A stretch of 12,303 nt of DNA from contig CALWYA010000029.1 in assembly GCA_944385645.1 (NCBI GenBank), positions 1-12,303 of the forward strand, in the 5' to 3' direction. Under the pieces are notes generated by a model. The model saw nothing but the letters and a program-made list of their open reading frames with translations. It did no database searches and had not been told where the DNA came from. Origin of the DNA: an uncultured Oscillospiraceae bacterium. GTDB taxonomy: Bacteria > Bacillota > Clostridia > Oscillospirales > Oscillospiraceae. This document shows positions 5,354 to 11,232 of this stretch, one piece after another (the first letter of the stretch is position 1; the number at the start of each line of letters is the position of its first letter). The position numbers were made by a program, and so were the translations under genes.

Positions 5354-6592
5354 TCACGCGGAGGGCCGGTCCCCCTCCGCCCCCAGGACGGTGTGGCAGT
5401 GGTCCAGGGCCAGCTGGAGCTGGCCGTAGGCCCAGTCGTCGATGAGAGGGCTTGTCCCCGCCTCGTAGTCGGCCATGGCCTGATGGATGTCCACCAGGTA
5501 CTCCCGGTCCCCCACCGCCGCGCCGGAGCGGTGGAGCATGTAGTAGGGGGTGTAGCGCACGTCGGTGACGGTGGTGGTCCCGTCGGGCTGCCGGGTGAGC
5601 TCCAGGTCCAGGATCACGGTGGTCTTGGTCTCCAGGTCCAGCTGGCCGGAGACGAAGTTGCCCAGGGAGTAGGCCACGAAGCCCGTCCGCTCCTGCCCGT
5701 CCCAGCCCTGCGCCGTGACGGCGCCGTAGGGCTCCAGCACATGGGGGTGGCCCCCCAGCACCAGATCGGCTCCCTGGGCCACCAGGAACTGGGCCAGGTT
5801 GGTCTGGTGGCCGTTGGGCTCGTCGAAATACTCGTTGCCCCAGTGGATGATGACGGCGATCAGGTCGGTGTCCAGAGCCCGGGCGGCGGCCAGATCGGCG
5901 GCCAGGAGGTCATAGTCCGGGTTGGCCAGGGTGGTGTAGTAGTCCAGGTTGAACAGGTTGACGGAGAACCGGGCGTCGTCGTCGATGCGGAAGCCGTTGA
6001 GGCCGTAGGTGTAGTCCAGGAAGGCCACCGAGATGCCCCCCACGTCGGCCACATGGATGCCGGCGTTCTCGTCCCGCTCCGCCTGGGAGCGGTAGGTGCC
6101 CACGTGGGCCAGCCCCGCCTCGTCCAGCACGTCCAGAGTGCGGTAGAGCCCGTCCATCCCCTGGTCCCGGCTGTGGTTGTTGGCGGTGGCCACCAGGTCA
6201 AAGCCCGCCGCCTTCAGGTCATAGGCCAGCTCGTCGGGCCCGTCAAAGAGGGGGTAGCCCAGGTACTCCGGCCCCCCGGCCAGGGGGGTCTCCAGGTTGC
6301 ACAGGGCGTAGTCGGCCAGGGCCAGCTGCCGGGCGGCGTCCCGGAAGATGTGGCCGAAATCGTACCGGCCCTCCTCCGCCGACCAGGCGTCGGCCACCGT
6401 GTTGGAGTGAGTCATCATGTCCCCGGCCACCATGAGGTGGGCCACAATGGGCTCCGGTTCCGGTTCGGGAATCGGTTCCGGCTGGGACTGGGCGGGGGGC
6501 TGGGCGCTGTCCGCGGGGGGCGCCTCCGGCGCGGCGGCGCAGCCGGGCAGCAGCAGGGCCAGGCTCAGGGCCAGGGCCAGCAGTCGTCTCAT
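5354..6592 (-). CDS. CapA-family lipoprotein (PGA_cap metallophosphatase fold)
   Basis: 412 residues from the ATG at 6592. Residues 1-18 are a lipoprotein signal with LLPGC (Cys18), then a Pro/Glu linker (about 22-49). The rest has the motifs of the poly-gamma-glutamate CapA/PgsA family: VAGDMMTH (55-62), ALCNLETPLAG (97-106), ATANNHSRDQG (136-145), IHWGNEY (249-255), ADLVLGGHPHVLEP (275-288) and AYSLGNFVSGQ (307-317). The Asp, Asn and His residues of a calcineurin-like two-metal site are all present, so it is probably an active phosphoesterase or transferase outside the membrane. Real poly-gamma-glutamate synthesis needs CapB/CapC, which are not seen here; many CapA homologues occur without them. 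Its ATG overlaps the serine hydrolase stop by 4 bases (ATGA) with GGAGGAGG upstream, so translation is probably coupled. Confidence 0.9.
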   Translation of the reverse strand: MRRLLALALSLALLLPGCAAAPEAPPADSAQPPAQSQPEPIPEPEPEPIVAHLMVAGDMMTHSNTVADAWSAEEGRYDFGHIFRDAARQLALADYALCNLETPLAGGPEYLGYPLFDGPDELAYDLKAAGFDLVATANNHSRDQGMDGLYRTLDVLDEAGLAHVGTYRSQAERDENAGIHVADVGGISVAFLDYTYGLNGFRIDDDARFSVNLFNLDYYTTLANPDYDLLAADLAAARALDTDLIAVIIHWGNEYFDEPNGHQTNLAQFLVAQGADLVLGGHPHVLEPYGAVTAQGWDGQERTGFVAYSLGNFVSGQLDLETKTTVILDLELTRQPDGTTTVTDVRYTPYYMLHRSGAAVGDREYLVDIHQAMADYEAGTSPLIDDWAYGQLQLALDHCHTVLGAEGDRPSA

Positions 6593-7875
6593 GCGTCTTC
6601 CTCCTCCATGCGGGCATACAGGTCGGCGGACAGCTGGGAGCACAGGGCGTACAGGCCGTGCTCGTCGGCCTGCCGGGGGGTGCCGGTGGTGAGGACCACC
6701 ACCCCGTCTCCGGTGTCCGGGTCGAAGGTGAGCAGGGAGAACACCCCGTAGGCGCTGCCCGTGTGGTAGTAGATCTGGTCCCGGCCCAGGATGTTCTCCT
6801 GCCGGCGGAGGATCAGGCACTGGTCGAACACCGAGGTCTCGCCGGGGTCCACCTGGAACTGGGGGGTCTCCATCTCGGCCACCGTCCTGGGCTCCAGATA
6901 GGACACCCCCTCATATTCCCCGCCGTTGGCCAGCACGGCCACCAGCTTGGCCAGATCCACGGCGCTGATGGTCAGCCCGCCGGGGTACCAGGAGGCCCCG
7001 TCCCCGATCTGGTCGGGGATCGACTCGCCGGCCTGGGCGGCGGCGGTGCGGCCCACGCTGCTGGGGTTATACAGGGTGGCCAGCTCCTCCTCCTCCAGAT
7101 TGCCCCCGAAGAAGGAGGCGGTCAGCCCAAGCGGCTGGCAGAAGCGGCTCTGGAAGTAGTCGTCCAGCACCTGGCCGGAGGCCAGCTCCAGGGTGGTGCC
7201 CAGCACGCACACCCCGAAGTTGCTGTAATACCAGTAGCCCCCGTTGCCCGGCTCCATGGAGCGCCAGGCGGAGGAGCTGCTGAGCAGGCCGGTCAGGTGG
7301 GACAGGCCCCGGGTGATCTCCAGGTCCTTGACCGAGGAGGAGTGGGACATGAGGGTGCGGGCGGTGGGCTGACTCTGGCTGTACGGGTTCTGAACGCTCT
7401 CCCCCCAGTAGGTGCTCAGGGGGGCGTCCAGGTCCAGGATGCCCTCCTCGGCCATGGCCATGGCGCACATGCCCACGGCCACCTTGCTCAGGGAGGCCAC
7501 CCGCAGCTTGGTGTCGGCGGTCATCTCCCGCTCATCCCGGACGGCCCAGCCCCAGGCGCCGGACTGGCTGAGCTGTCCGTTTTCAATGGCGGCCACCGAC
7601 ACGGCCACGGCGGAATAGTCCTCCATCACCGCCTGCAGGGCCTCGTCGATGTCGGCCTGGGTCAGCTGAGGCTGTGGCTCGGGGGGCTCGGGGGGCGCAG
7701 GGGGCTCCTGAGGCTGGCTGGAGTCCGGCCCGCTGCTGACAGCGGGTCCAGGCTCCTGCTGGGAGGAGCCTGAGACATCCTCCGGCTGGGATCCGTCGGA
7801 GGCGCCGGAGCAGCCGGACAGCAGACAGGCCAGGCACAGGGCCAGGGCAAGGATCCGGATCATCGGGCGATTCAT
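6589..7875 (-). CDS. Serine hydrolase of the beta-lactamase/class C fold, lipoprotein
   Basis: 428 residues. Lipoprotein signal with LLSGC (Cys22), then a Ser/Gln/Pro-rich linker to about residue 70. The catalytic domain (about 72-425) shows SLSK (Ser128 nucleophile, Lys131), YSN (Tyr217-Asn219) and HTG (371-373) in place of KTG, together the triad of the PF00144 family (class C beta-lactamases, D,D-peptidases, esterases). HTG or HxG is frequent in the peptidase and esterase branches, so cell-wall peptide or ester cleavage is more likely than antibiotic resistance. The start is supported by GAAGGGAG 8 bases upstream and a strong promoter at 7917-7945. First gene of a two-gene operon with the CapA-like lipoprotein, suggesting both act on the same surface material. 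Confidence 0.9.
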   Translation of the reverse strand: MNRPMIRILALALCLACLLSGCSGASDGSQPEDVSGSSQQEPGPAVSSGPDSSQPQEPPAPPEPPEPQPQLTQADIDEALQAVMEDYSAVAVSVAAIENGQLSQSGAWGWAVRDEREMTADTKLRVASLSKVAVGMCAMAMAEEGILDLDAPLSTYWGESVQNPYSQSQPTARTLMSHSSSVKDLEITRGLSHLTGLLSSSSAWRSMEPGNGGYWYYSNFGVCVLGTTLELASGQVLDDYFQSRFCQPLGLTASFFGGNLEEEELATLYNPSSVGRTAAAQAGESIPDQIGDGASWYPGGLTISAVDLAKLVAVLANGGEYEGVSYLEPRTVAEMETPQFQVDPGETSVFDQCLILRRQENILGRDQIYYHTGSAYGVFSLLTFDPDTGDGVVVLTTGTPRQADEHGLYALCSQLSADLYARMEEEDA

Positions 7876-7916
7876 GGAAAAAACTCCCTTCTCTGACAGT
7901 AAACTGGGCTGTGTTC

Positions 7917-7945
7917 ATTATATCGGAGGAGGCGAAACTTGTAAA
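7917..7945 (-). promoter_or_regulatory. Promoter of the serine hydrolase-CapA operon
   Basis: On the minus strand TTTACA (7940-7945), a 17-base spacer and a perfect TATAAT (7917-7922). The transcript would start near 7910, about 35 bases before the ATG. It is one of the best promoters in the window. Confidence 0.78.
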
Positions 7946-8040
7946 GTGGGGGAGTGCGCGCTGCCGGGGAAAACCAGACCGCGCGGCGGCCCGCCTCCCA
8001 CGGGATCGGCTCCCTCAGAGGCCCTGCCGCTTTGACAGTT

Positions 8041-8075
8041 TGAAGCGCCGGCGGGCACAGCCCGCCGGCGCTTCA
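8041..8075 (-). terminator. Strong hairpin after gdhA, probable terminator
   Basis: A perfect 15-bp stem TGAAGCGCCGGCGGG/CCCGCCGGCGCTTCA with a 5-base loop begins 27 bases after the gdhA stop. On neither strand does a T run follow (AACTGTCAAAG on the minus strand), so it either stops transcription with other factors or protects the 3' end of the mRNA. The remaining bases to 7946 show nothing recognisable. Confidence 0.6.
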
Positions 8076-8102
8076 GAGAAGAGGGAGAAGAAGTTAGAGA
8101 GA

Positions 8103-9455
8103 TCAGAAAATGCCCTGGACCATCATGGCGTCGGCCACCCGCTGGAAGCCCACGATGTTGGCGCCGGCCACCAGGTCATAGCCCAGGCCGTAGCGCTCGG
8201 CGGCGGCCACGGAGGAGTGGTAGATGTTCTTCATGATGTCGTGCAGCTTGGCGTCCACTTCCTCGGCGGTCCAGTACACCCGCTCGGCGTTCTGGGCCAT
8301 TTCTAGCTCGGACACGGACACGCCGCCGGCGTTGACCGCCTTGGAGGGGGCCACCACCATGTGCTTCTGCTCCTTCAGGAACTGGAGAGCGTCGTTGGTG
8401 GTGGGCATGTTGGCCACCTCGATGTAGTACTTCACGCCGGACTCGGCGATCTTCTTGGCCCACTCCAGGTTGACGTCGTTCTGGGTGGCGGAGGGCATGT
8501 ACACGTCCACGTCCTTGACGCCCCAGCACTTCTGGTTGGGCACGAACTCACAGCCGAACTTCTCGGCGTAGGGGGCGCAGTGGGCGGAGTCCTTGGCCCG
8601 CATCTCCACGATGAAGTCCAGCTTCTCGGGCGTGCACACGCCGTCGGGATCGTGGATGTAGCCGTCGGGGCCGGAGAAGTAGGTGACCTTGGCGCCCAGC
8701 TCGGTGGCCTTCTTCATGATGCCCCAAGCCACGTTGCCGAAGCCGGCGATGGCCAGCTTCTTGCCCTTGATGTCCTCGCCGTCGTGCTTGAGGACCTCCT
8801 CCAGGTAGTAGACAGCGCCGTAGCCGGTGGCCTCGTTGCGGCCCAGGGAGCCGCCGGAGGAGACGAACTTGCCGGACAGAGCGCCGAACTCGGCGGCGCC
8901 CACCAGGCGGCGGTACTGGCCGTACATATAGGTGATCTCACGGCTGCCGCAGCCCAGGTCGCCGGCGGGGCAGTCGATGTCCTGGCCGATGTGGCGGTAC
9001 AGCTCGCTGGTGAAGGCCTGGCAGAAGCGCATGACCTCGGCCTCGCTCTTGCCGCGGGGATCGAAGTCGGAGCCGCCCTTGCCGCCGCCGATGGGCAGGC
9101 CGGTCAGAGCGTCCTTGAAGGTCTGCTCGAAGCCCAGGAACTTGATGATGGACAGGTTGACGGAGGGGTCGAAGCGGATGCCGCCCTTGTAGGGGCCCAG
9201 GGCGCCGTTATACTGCACGCGATAGCCCTTGTTGACCTGCCAGTTGTGATTGTCGTCCTCCCAGACCACCCGGAACTGGATGATCCGCTCGGGCTCCACC
9301 ATCCGCTCCAGCAGAGAGACCTTCTCATACTCGGGGTGAGCGTTGATGACGGGCTCCAGGGAGGTGAGCACCTCTTCCACGGTCTGCAGGAACTCGGGCT
9401 CGTTGGGATTCTTGGCGCGGGTCTCGTTCAGGACTTTCTCGATGTACGCGTTCAT
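8103..9455 (-). CDS. gdhA: Glutamate dehydrogenase, probably NAD-specific
   Basis: Interconverts glutamate and 2-oxoglutarate plus ammonia in the cytoplasm; in gut clostridia often the entry to glutamate fermentation. 450 residues, the same length as the hexameric Clostridium symbiosum enzyme, which it resembles along its whole length. Active-site residues: Lys90 (GPYKGG), Lys114, Lys126 in GGGKGGSDFDP, Asp166 in PAGDLGCG, and Ser382 near AVNAGGVSVSELE. The nucleotide-binding motif is AGFGNVAWG (237-245). The strand end FSGPDGYI (260-267) carries Pro263-Asp264 where C. symbiosum has the acidic residue that favours NAD+ over NADP+, so NAD use is predicted. Cysteines at 162, 169 and 302 are not all family-standard. 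AGGAGG lies 10 bases before the ATG. The gene has its own promoter, a folded leader and a strong 3' hairpin. Confidence 0.96.
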   Translation of the reverse strand: MNAYIEKVLNETRAKNPNEPEFLQTVEEVLTSLEPVINAHPEYEKVSLLERMVEPERIIQFRVVWEDDNHNWQVNKGYRVQYNGALGPYKGGIRFDPSVNLSIIKFLGFEQTFKDALTGLPIGGGKGGSDFDPRGKSEAEVMRFCQAFTSELYRHIGQDIDCPAGDLGCGSREITYMYGQYRRLVGAAEFGALSGKFVSSGGSLGRNEATGYGAVYYLEEVLKHDGEDIKGKKLAIAGFGNVAWGIMKKATELGAKVTYFSGPDGYIHDPDGVCTPEKLDFIVEMRAKDSAHCAPYAEKFGCEFVPNQKCWGVKDVDVYMPSATQNDVNLEWAKKIAESGVKYYIEVANMPTTNDALQFLKEQKHMVVAPSKAVNAGGVSVSELEMAQNAERVYWTAEEVDAKLHDIMKNIYHSSVAAAERYGLGYDLVAGANIVGFQRVADAMMVQGIF

Positions 9456-9472
9456 GACAGAATTTCCTCCTC

Positions 9473-9487
9473 ATGCCTCTTGGGCAT
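9473..9487 (-). promoter_or_regulatory. Small hairpin abutting the gdhA ribosome binding site
   Basis: ATGCC-TCTTG-GGCAT is a 5-bp stem with 5-base loop directly next to the GAGGAGG ribosome site (9463-9472) in the gdhA leader. It could influence ribosome access, but it is short. Confidence 0.4.
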
Positions 9488-9493
9488 TTTTTG

Positions 9494-9551
9494 ACGGAAG
9501 CCCTTCATCAGTCCCGCGCCGGCGGCCCGCCGGGGGGATGATCGCTTCCGT
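9494..9551 (-). promoter_or_regulatory. Long folded leader element of gdhA mRNA
   Basis: Nested pairing of 58 bases: outer 8-bp stem (9494-9501 with 9544-9551), a 2x2 internal loop and one extra base, 5 bp (9505-9509 with 9537-9541), 3 bp (9513-9515 with 9534-9536), a 3-base bulge, and a 5-bp GC apical stem (9519-9523 with 9529-9533) with a 5-base loop. One base at 9537 is at the junction of stems. No T run follows on either strand, so it is not a simple terminator. It begins about 12 bases after the predicted transcription start. I do not recognise it as a known riboswitch. Confidence 0.5.
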
Positions 9552-9569
9552 TCCTCTGTTGGCGTGACT

Positions 9570-9597
9570 ATCTTACCACAATAAAAATTGGAGTAAA
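9570..9597 (-). promoter_or_regulatory. Promoter candidate of gdhA
   Basis: On the minus strand TTTACT (9592-9597), a 16-base spacer and TAAGAT (9570-9575). Transcription would start near 9563, giving a leader of about 108 bases that contains the folded element. Confidence 0.55.
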
Positions 9598-9640
9598 GCA
9601 CTTATTTTGTGGGGGGTGCCACAAGGAAATTCATGTGGCA
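9576..9640. promoter_or_regulatory. Cluster of TGTGG/CCACA half-sites upstream of gdhA
   Basis: Four copies in alternating orientation: CCACA 9576-9580, TGTGG 9608-9612, CCACA 9619-9623, TGTGG 9634-9638. They form two inverted repeats, TTGTGG/CCACAA with 6 bases between and TGCCACA/TGTGGCA (9617-9640) with 10 between. The second is centred about 65 bases upstream of the predicted start, a usual place for an activator. The regulator is unknown. Confidence 0.4.
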
Positions 9641-9661
9641 AACAAACTAAAGCGATAGAAT

Positions 9662-9687
9662 GGCCGCGCTCCCGGAGGAGCGCGGCC
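9662..9687 (-). terminator. Terminator of the GNAT gene
   Basis: A perfect 11-bp stem GGCCGCGCTCC/GGAGCGCGGCC with a 4-base loop lies 24 bases past the stop of the acetyltransferase gene. On the minus strand it is followed by ATTCTATCGCTTTAG, which is T-rich but not an unbroken run. Confidence 0.65.
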
Positions 9688-9711
9688 GGAACGACACATT
9701 TTTGCAGGAAT

Positions 9712-10566
9712 TCAGTCAAAGGCCAGCCCCAGATAGGCGGCAGAGGACCAGTCCCAGGCCCGGTCCAGGGCCGGGTCCAGCCATTTCAGCATCCCGAAGG
9801 GGATGTCCCCGTCAGGGGTGCGGTACAGGCCGGACCAGCGGGGCAGCAGAGCGGGCAGCCGGGCCAGGATGTTTTCCAGCTCCCCCGGGGGGCACAACAG
9901 CTCCTTTACCAGCAGACTGCCGTCGCCCATCCCCTCGGCGCACAGGGCGGCCCGGCCGCGGGGGGTGTCCAGGGCGTACAGCCCGCCCCCGGGGGCGAGG
10001 GCGCAGGCCCCGGCCTGATAGGCCATCACCTCGGGGGAGAGGGCGATGTGGGCCCGGCCCGCCAGCCGCTCCTCCCGCAGGGCGGCGTAGGCCGCCGGGG
10101 ACAGGGATTCCAGCTCCCCCTCCGCCGGAGCAGGGGCGGAGGGGCGGTCATACCGGAACTGTCCGTGGACGAAGCACTCCCGGAAGCCGTTCCCCCCGAA
10201 AAAGTTGTGGAGGGAGGGCTCGGCGGGGACGGTGGTCACCGCCAGGATGTCCCAGGTCCGGAAGAAGCCGTCCGCCCGGGCCAGCAGCTCTCCCGCCAGA
10301 CCCCGCCCCCGCCGCTCCGGGTGGGTGGCCACGGCGTAGAGATAGGCGGCCCGGAACTCCCCCCGCCCGGGGACGACAAAGGCGGTGTCGAACCAGGCGG
10401 TCATGGCCCGGACGGCTCCGGCCTCCTCCAGCACCAGCACCCGCTCGGGGCGGTAATAGGCGGTATAGAAGTTGTCCACATAGGCCCCGTCATCCCCGAA
10501 GGCCAGCTGCCACAGCTGCCGCTGGGCGGGGATGTCCGCCGGCACAGAGGGGCGGACGATTGCCAT
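9712..10566 (-). CDS. GNAT family N-acetyltransferase
   Basis: 284 residues, longer than a plain GNAT domain (about 150). Residues 1-150 carry the fold: AIVRPSVPADIPAQRQLWQLAFGDD at the N-terminus and the acetyl-CoA motif YAVATHPERRGRGLAGELL (77-95) with the R-G-x-G/A pyrophosphate loop, then NFFGGNGF (121-128). The C-terminal 130 residues (Pro/Ala/Leu-rich, ending KWLDPALDRAWDWSSAAYLG) resemble the second domain of Eis-like or other two-domain acetyltransferases. The acceptor is unknown. Start supported by AGGAGG 8 bases upstream. It may be co-transcribed with the two PspC genes upstream (gap 76 bases), though a strong hairpin lies in the gap. Confidence 0.85.
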   Translation of the reverse strand: MAIVRPSVPADIPAQRQLWQLAFGDDGAYVDNFYTAYYRPERVLVLEEAGAVRAMTAWFDTAFVVPGRGEFRAAYLYAVATHPERRGRGLAGELLARADGFFRTWDILAVTTVPAEPSLHNFFGGNGFRECFVHGQFRYDRPSAPAPAEGELESLSPAAYAALREERLAGRAHIALSPEVMAYQAGACALAPGGGLYALDTPRGRAALCAEGMGDGSLLVKELLCPPGELENILARLPALLPRWSGLYRTPDGDIPFGMLKWLDPALDRAWDWSSAAYLGLAFD

Positions 10567-10585
10567 AGCGGTGTCCTCCTGTCAG

Positions 10586-10613
10586 CCGTCCCCGCCCACA
10601 GGGGCGGGGACGG
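10586..10613 (-). other. Intercistronic GC hairpin before the GNAT gene
   Basis: A perfect 12-bp stem CCGTCCCCGCCC/GGGCGGGGACGG with a 4-base loop sits between the second PspC gene and the acetyltransferase start. On the minus strand it is followed by CTGACAGG, not by T, so it is not a standard terminator; it could set relative expression, process or stabilise the transcript. Confidence 0.6.
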
Positions 10614-10642
10614 AAAAAGTTGCACTTCTGTTTTTCCCGGGC

Positions 10643-10855
10643 TCAATAGCCGGGGTACACGTCGCTCTTCTTGGGGATGATGAAGGCGCAGATGAGGTAG
10701 ATCCAGAACACGGCGGAGAAGGAGAAGAAAATGGCCGCGACACACAGCACCCGCACCAGGGTGGGGTCGATGTCGAAGTACTCTCCCAGGCCGCCGCACA
10801 CCCCGGCCACCATCTTGTAGGGGCCCTCGGTGCGGTACAGTTTTTTGCCTCCCAT
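10643..10855 (-). CDS. PspC domain small membrane protein, copy 2
   Basis: 70 residues, one whole PspC domain (PF04024) and nothing more. KLYRTEGPYKMVAGVCGGLGEYFDIDPTLVRV (5-36) is the typical first half, with the GVCGGLGEYFDIDPTLVR signature, followed by a membrane helix (about 37-62) and a short charged tail KKSDVYPGY. In larger proteins this domain belongs to the phage-shock/envelope-stress response; short forms like this are common in Firmicutes, with unclear function. AAGGAG lies 10 bases before the ATG. It is a paralogue of the gene just upstream at 10906-11115 and probably on the same transcript. Confidence 0.88.
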   Translation of the reverse strand: MGGKKLYRTEGPYKMVAGVCGGLGEYFDIDPTLVRVLCVAAIFFSFSAVFWIYLICAFIIPKKSDVYPGY

Positions 10856-10887
10856 AGTTCAATCACTCCTTTTTGATCCCGATTGAC

Positions 10888-10906
10888 GGCCGGCCCGGCG
10901 CCGGCC
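10888..10906 (-). other. Intercistronic GC hairpin between the two PspC genes
   Basis: GGCCGGC/GCCGGCC (10888-10894 and 10900-10906) with a 5-base loop touches the stop codon of the first PspC gene. No T run follows on the minus strand, so it is more likely a processing or stability element than a terminator. Confidence 0.5.
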
Positions 10907-11115
10907 TATGCGGGGAGCACGTCGCTCTTCCGGGGCAGCAGCAGGGCGCACAGCAGATAGGCCCAAAAGCCGATGGAGAAGGTGCCCAGCGAGGCCAGCA
11001 CCCAGCCCAGGCGGACCAGGGTGGGGTCGATCTCGAAGTGCTCCGCGATGCCGCCGCACACGCCGCACAGCATCTTGCCGCCGTTTTCTGTCCGATATAG
11101 AGGATTGCCGTTCAT
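10906..11115 (-). CDS. PspC domain small membrane protein, copy 1
   Basis: 69 residues, again a single PspC domain: PLYRTENGGKMLCGVCGGIAEHFEIDPTLVRL (5-36) then a membrane helix (about 37-62) and a short tail RKSDVLPA. It shares the GVCGG..E.F.IDPTLVR core and the end (KSDV.P) with the next gene, so the two arose by tandem duplication, but other positions differ (GIAEHFE against GLGEYFD), implying an old event. AGGAG lies 9 bases before the ATG. No clear promoter was found upstream; TATCCT near 11174 is a weak candidate. Together with copy 2 the pair might form a hetero-oligomer in the membrane, which is inference. Confidence 0.88.
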   Translation of the reverse strand: MNGNPLYRTENGGKMLCGVCGGIAEHFEIDPTLVRLGWVLASLGTFSIGFWAYLLCALLLPRKSDVLPA

Positions 11116-11232
11116 ATTCAGTCGCTCCTGTCTGTCAGCGGGAAGGTTCCCCTGAGTCTCTGAGAACAGGATACGCCGCCCGGATTAAAAAATCCATGGG
11201 AAGAAGATGAAAGACAGATGAAAATTTGGCGG

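Noticed and set aside
5178..5357. N-terminal extension of pyruvate kinase
   Set aside because: The added 60 residues do not resemble the family, cover the promoter and the upstream terminator, and the internal ATG at 5177 has a good ribosome site and the usual N-terminus.
5393..7773. Two long plus-strand open frames opposite the CapA and serine hydrolase genes
   Set aside because: Products are Gly/Val/Gln/His-rich shadows of real genes whose motifs are complete on the minus strand.
6589..7875. Antibiotic resistance beta-lactamase
   Set aside because: The fold is right, but the third motif is HTG and not KTG, and the coupled CapA-like gene points to envelope metabolism; resistance cannot be claimed.
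8361..9494. 377-codon plus-strand open frame opposite gdhA
   Set aside because: A shadow of the highly conserved dehydrogenase; low-complexity Leu/Gly/Val/Ala product with no start signal.
10586..10613. Hairpin as a terminator before the GNAT gene
   Set aside because: No T run follows it on either strand; the A run on the plus side lies upstream of the stem for minus-strand transcripts.
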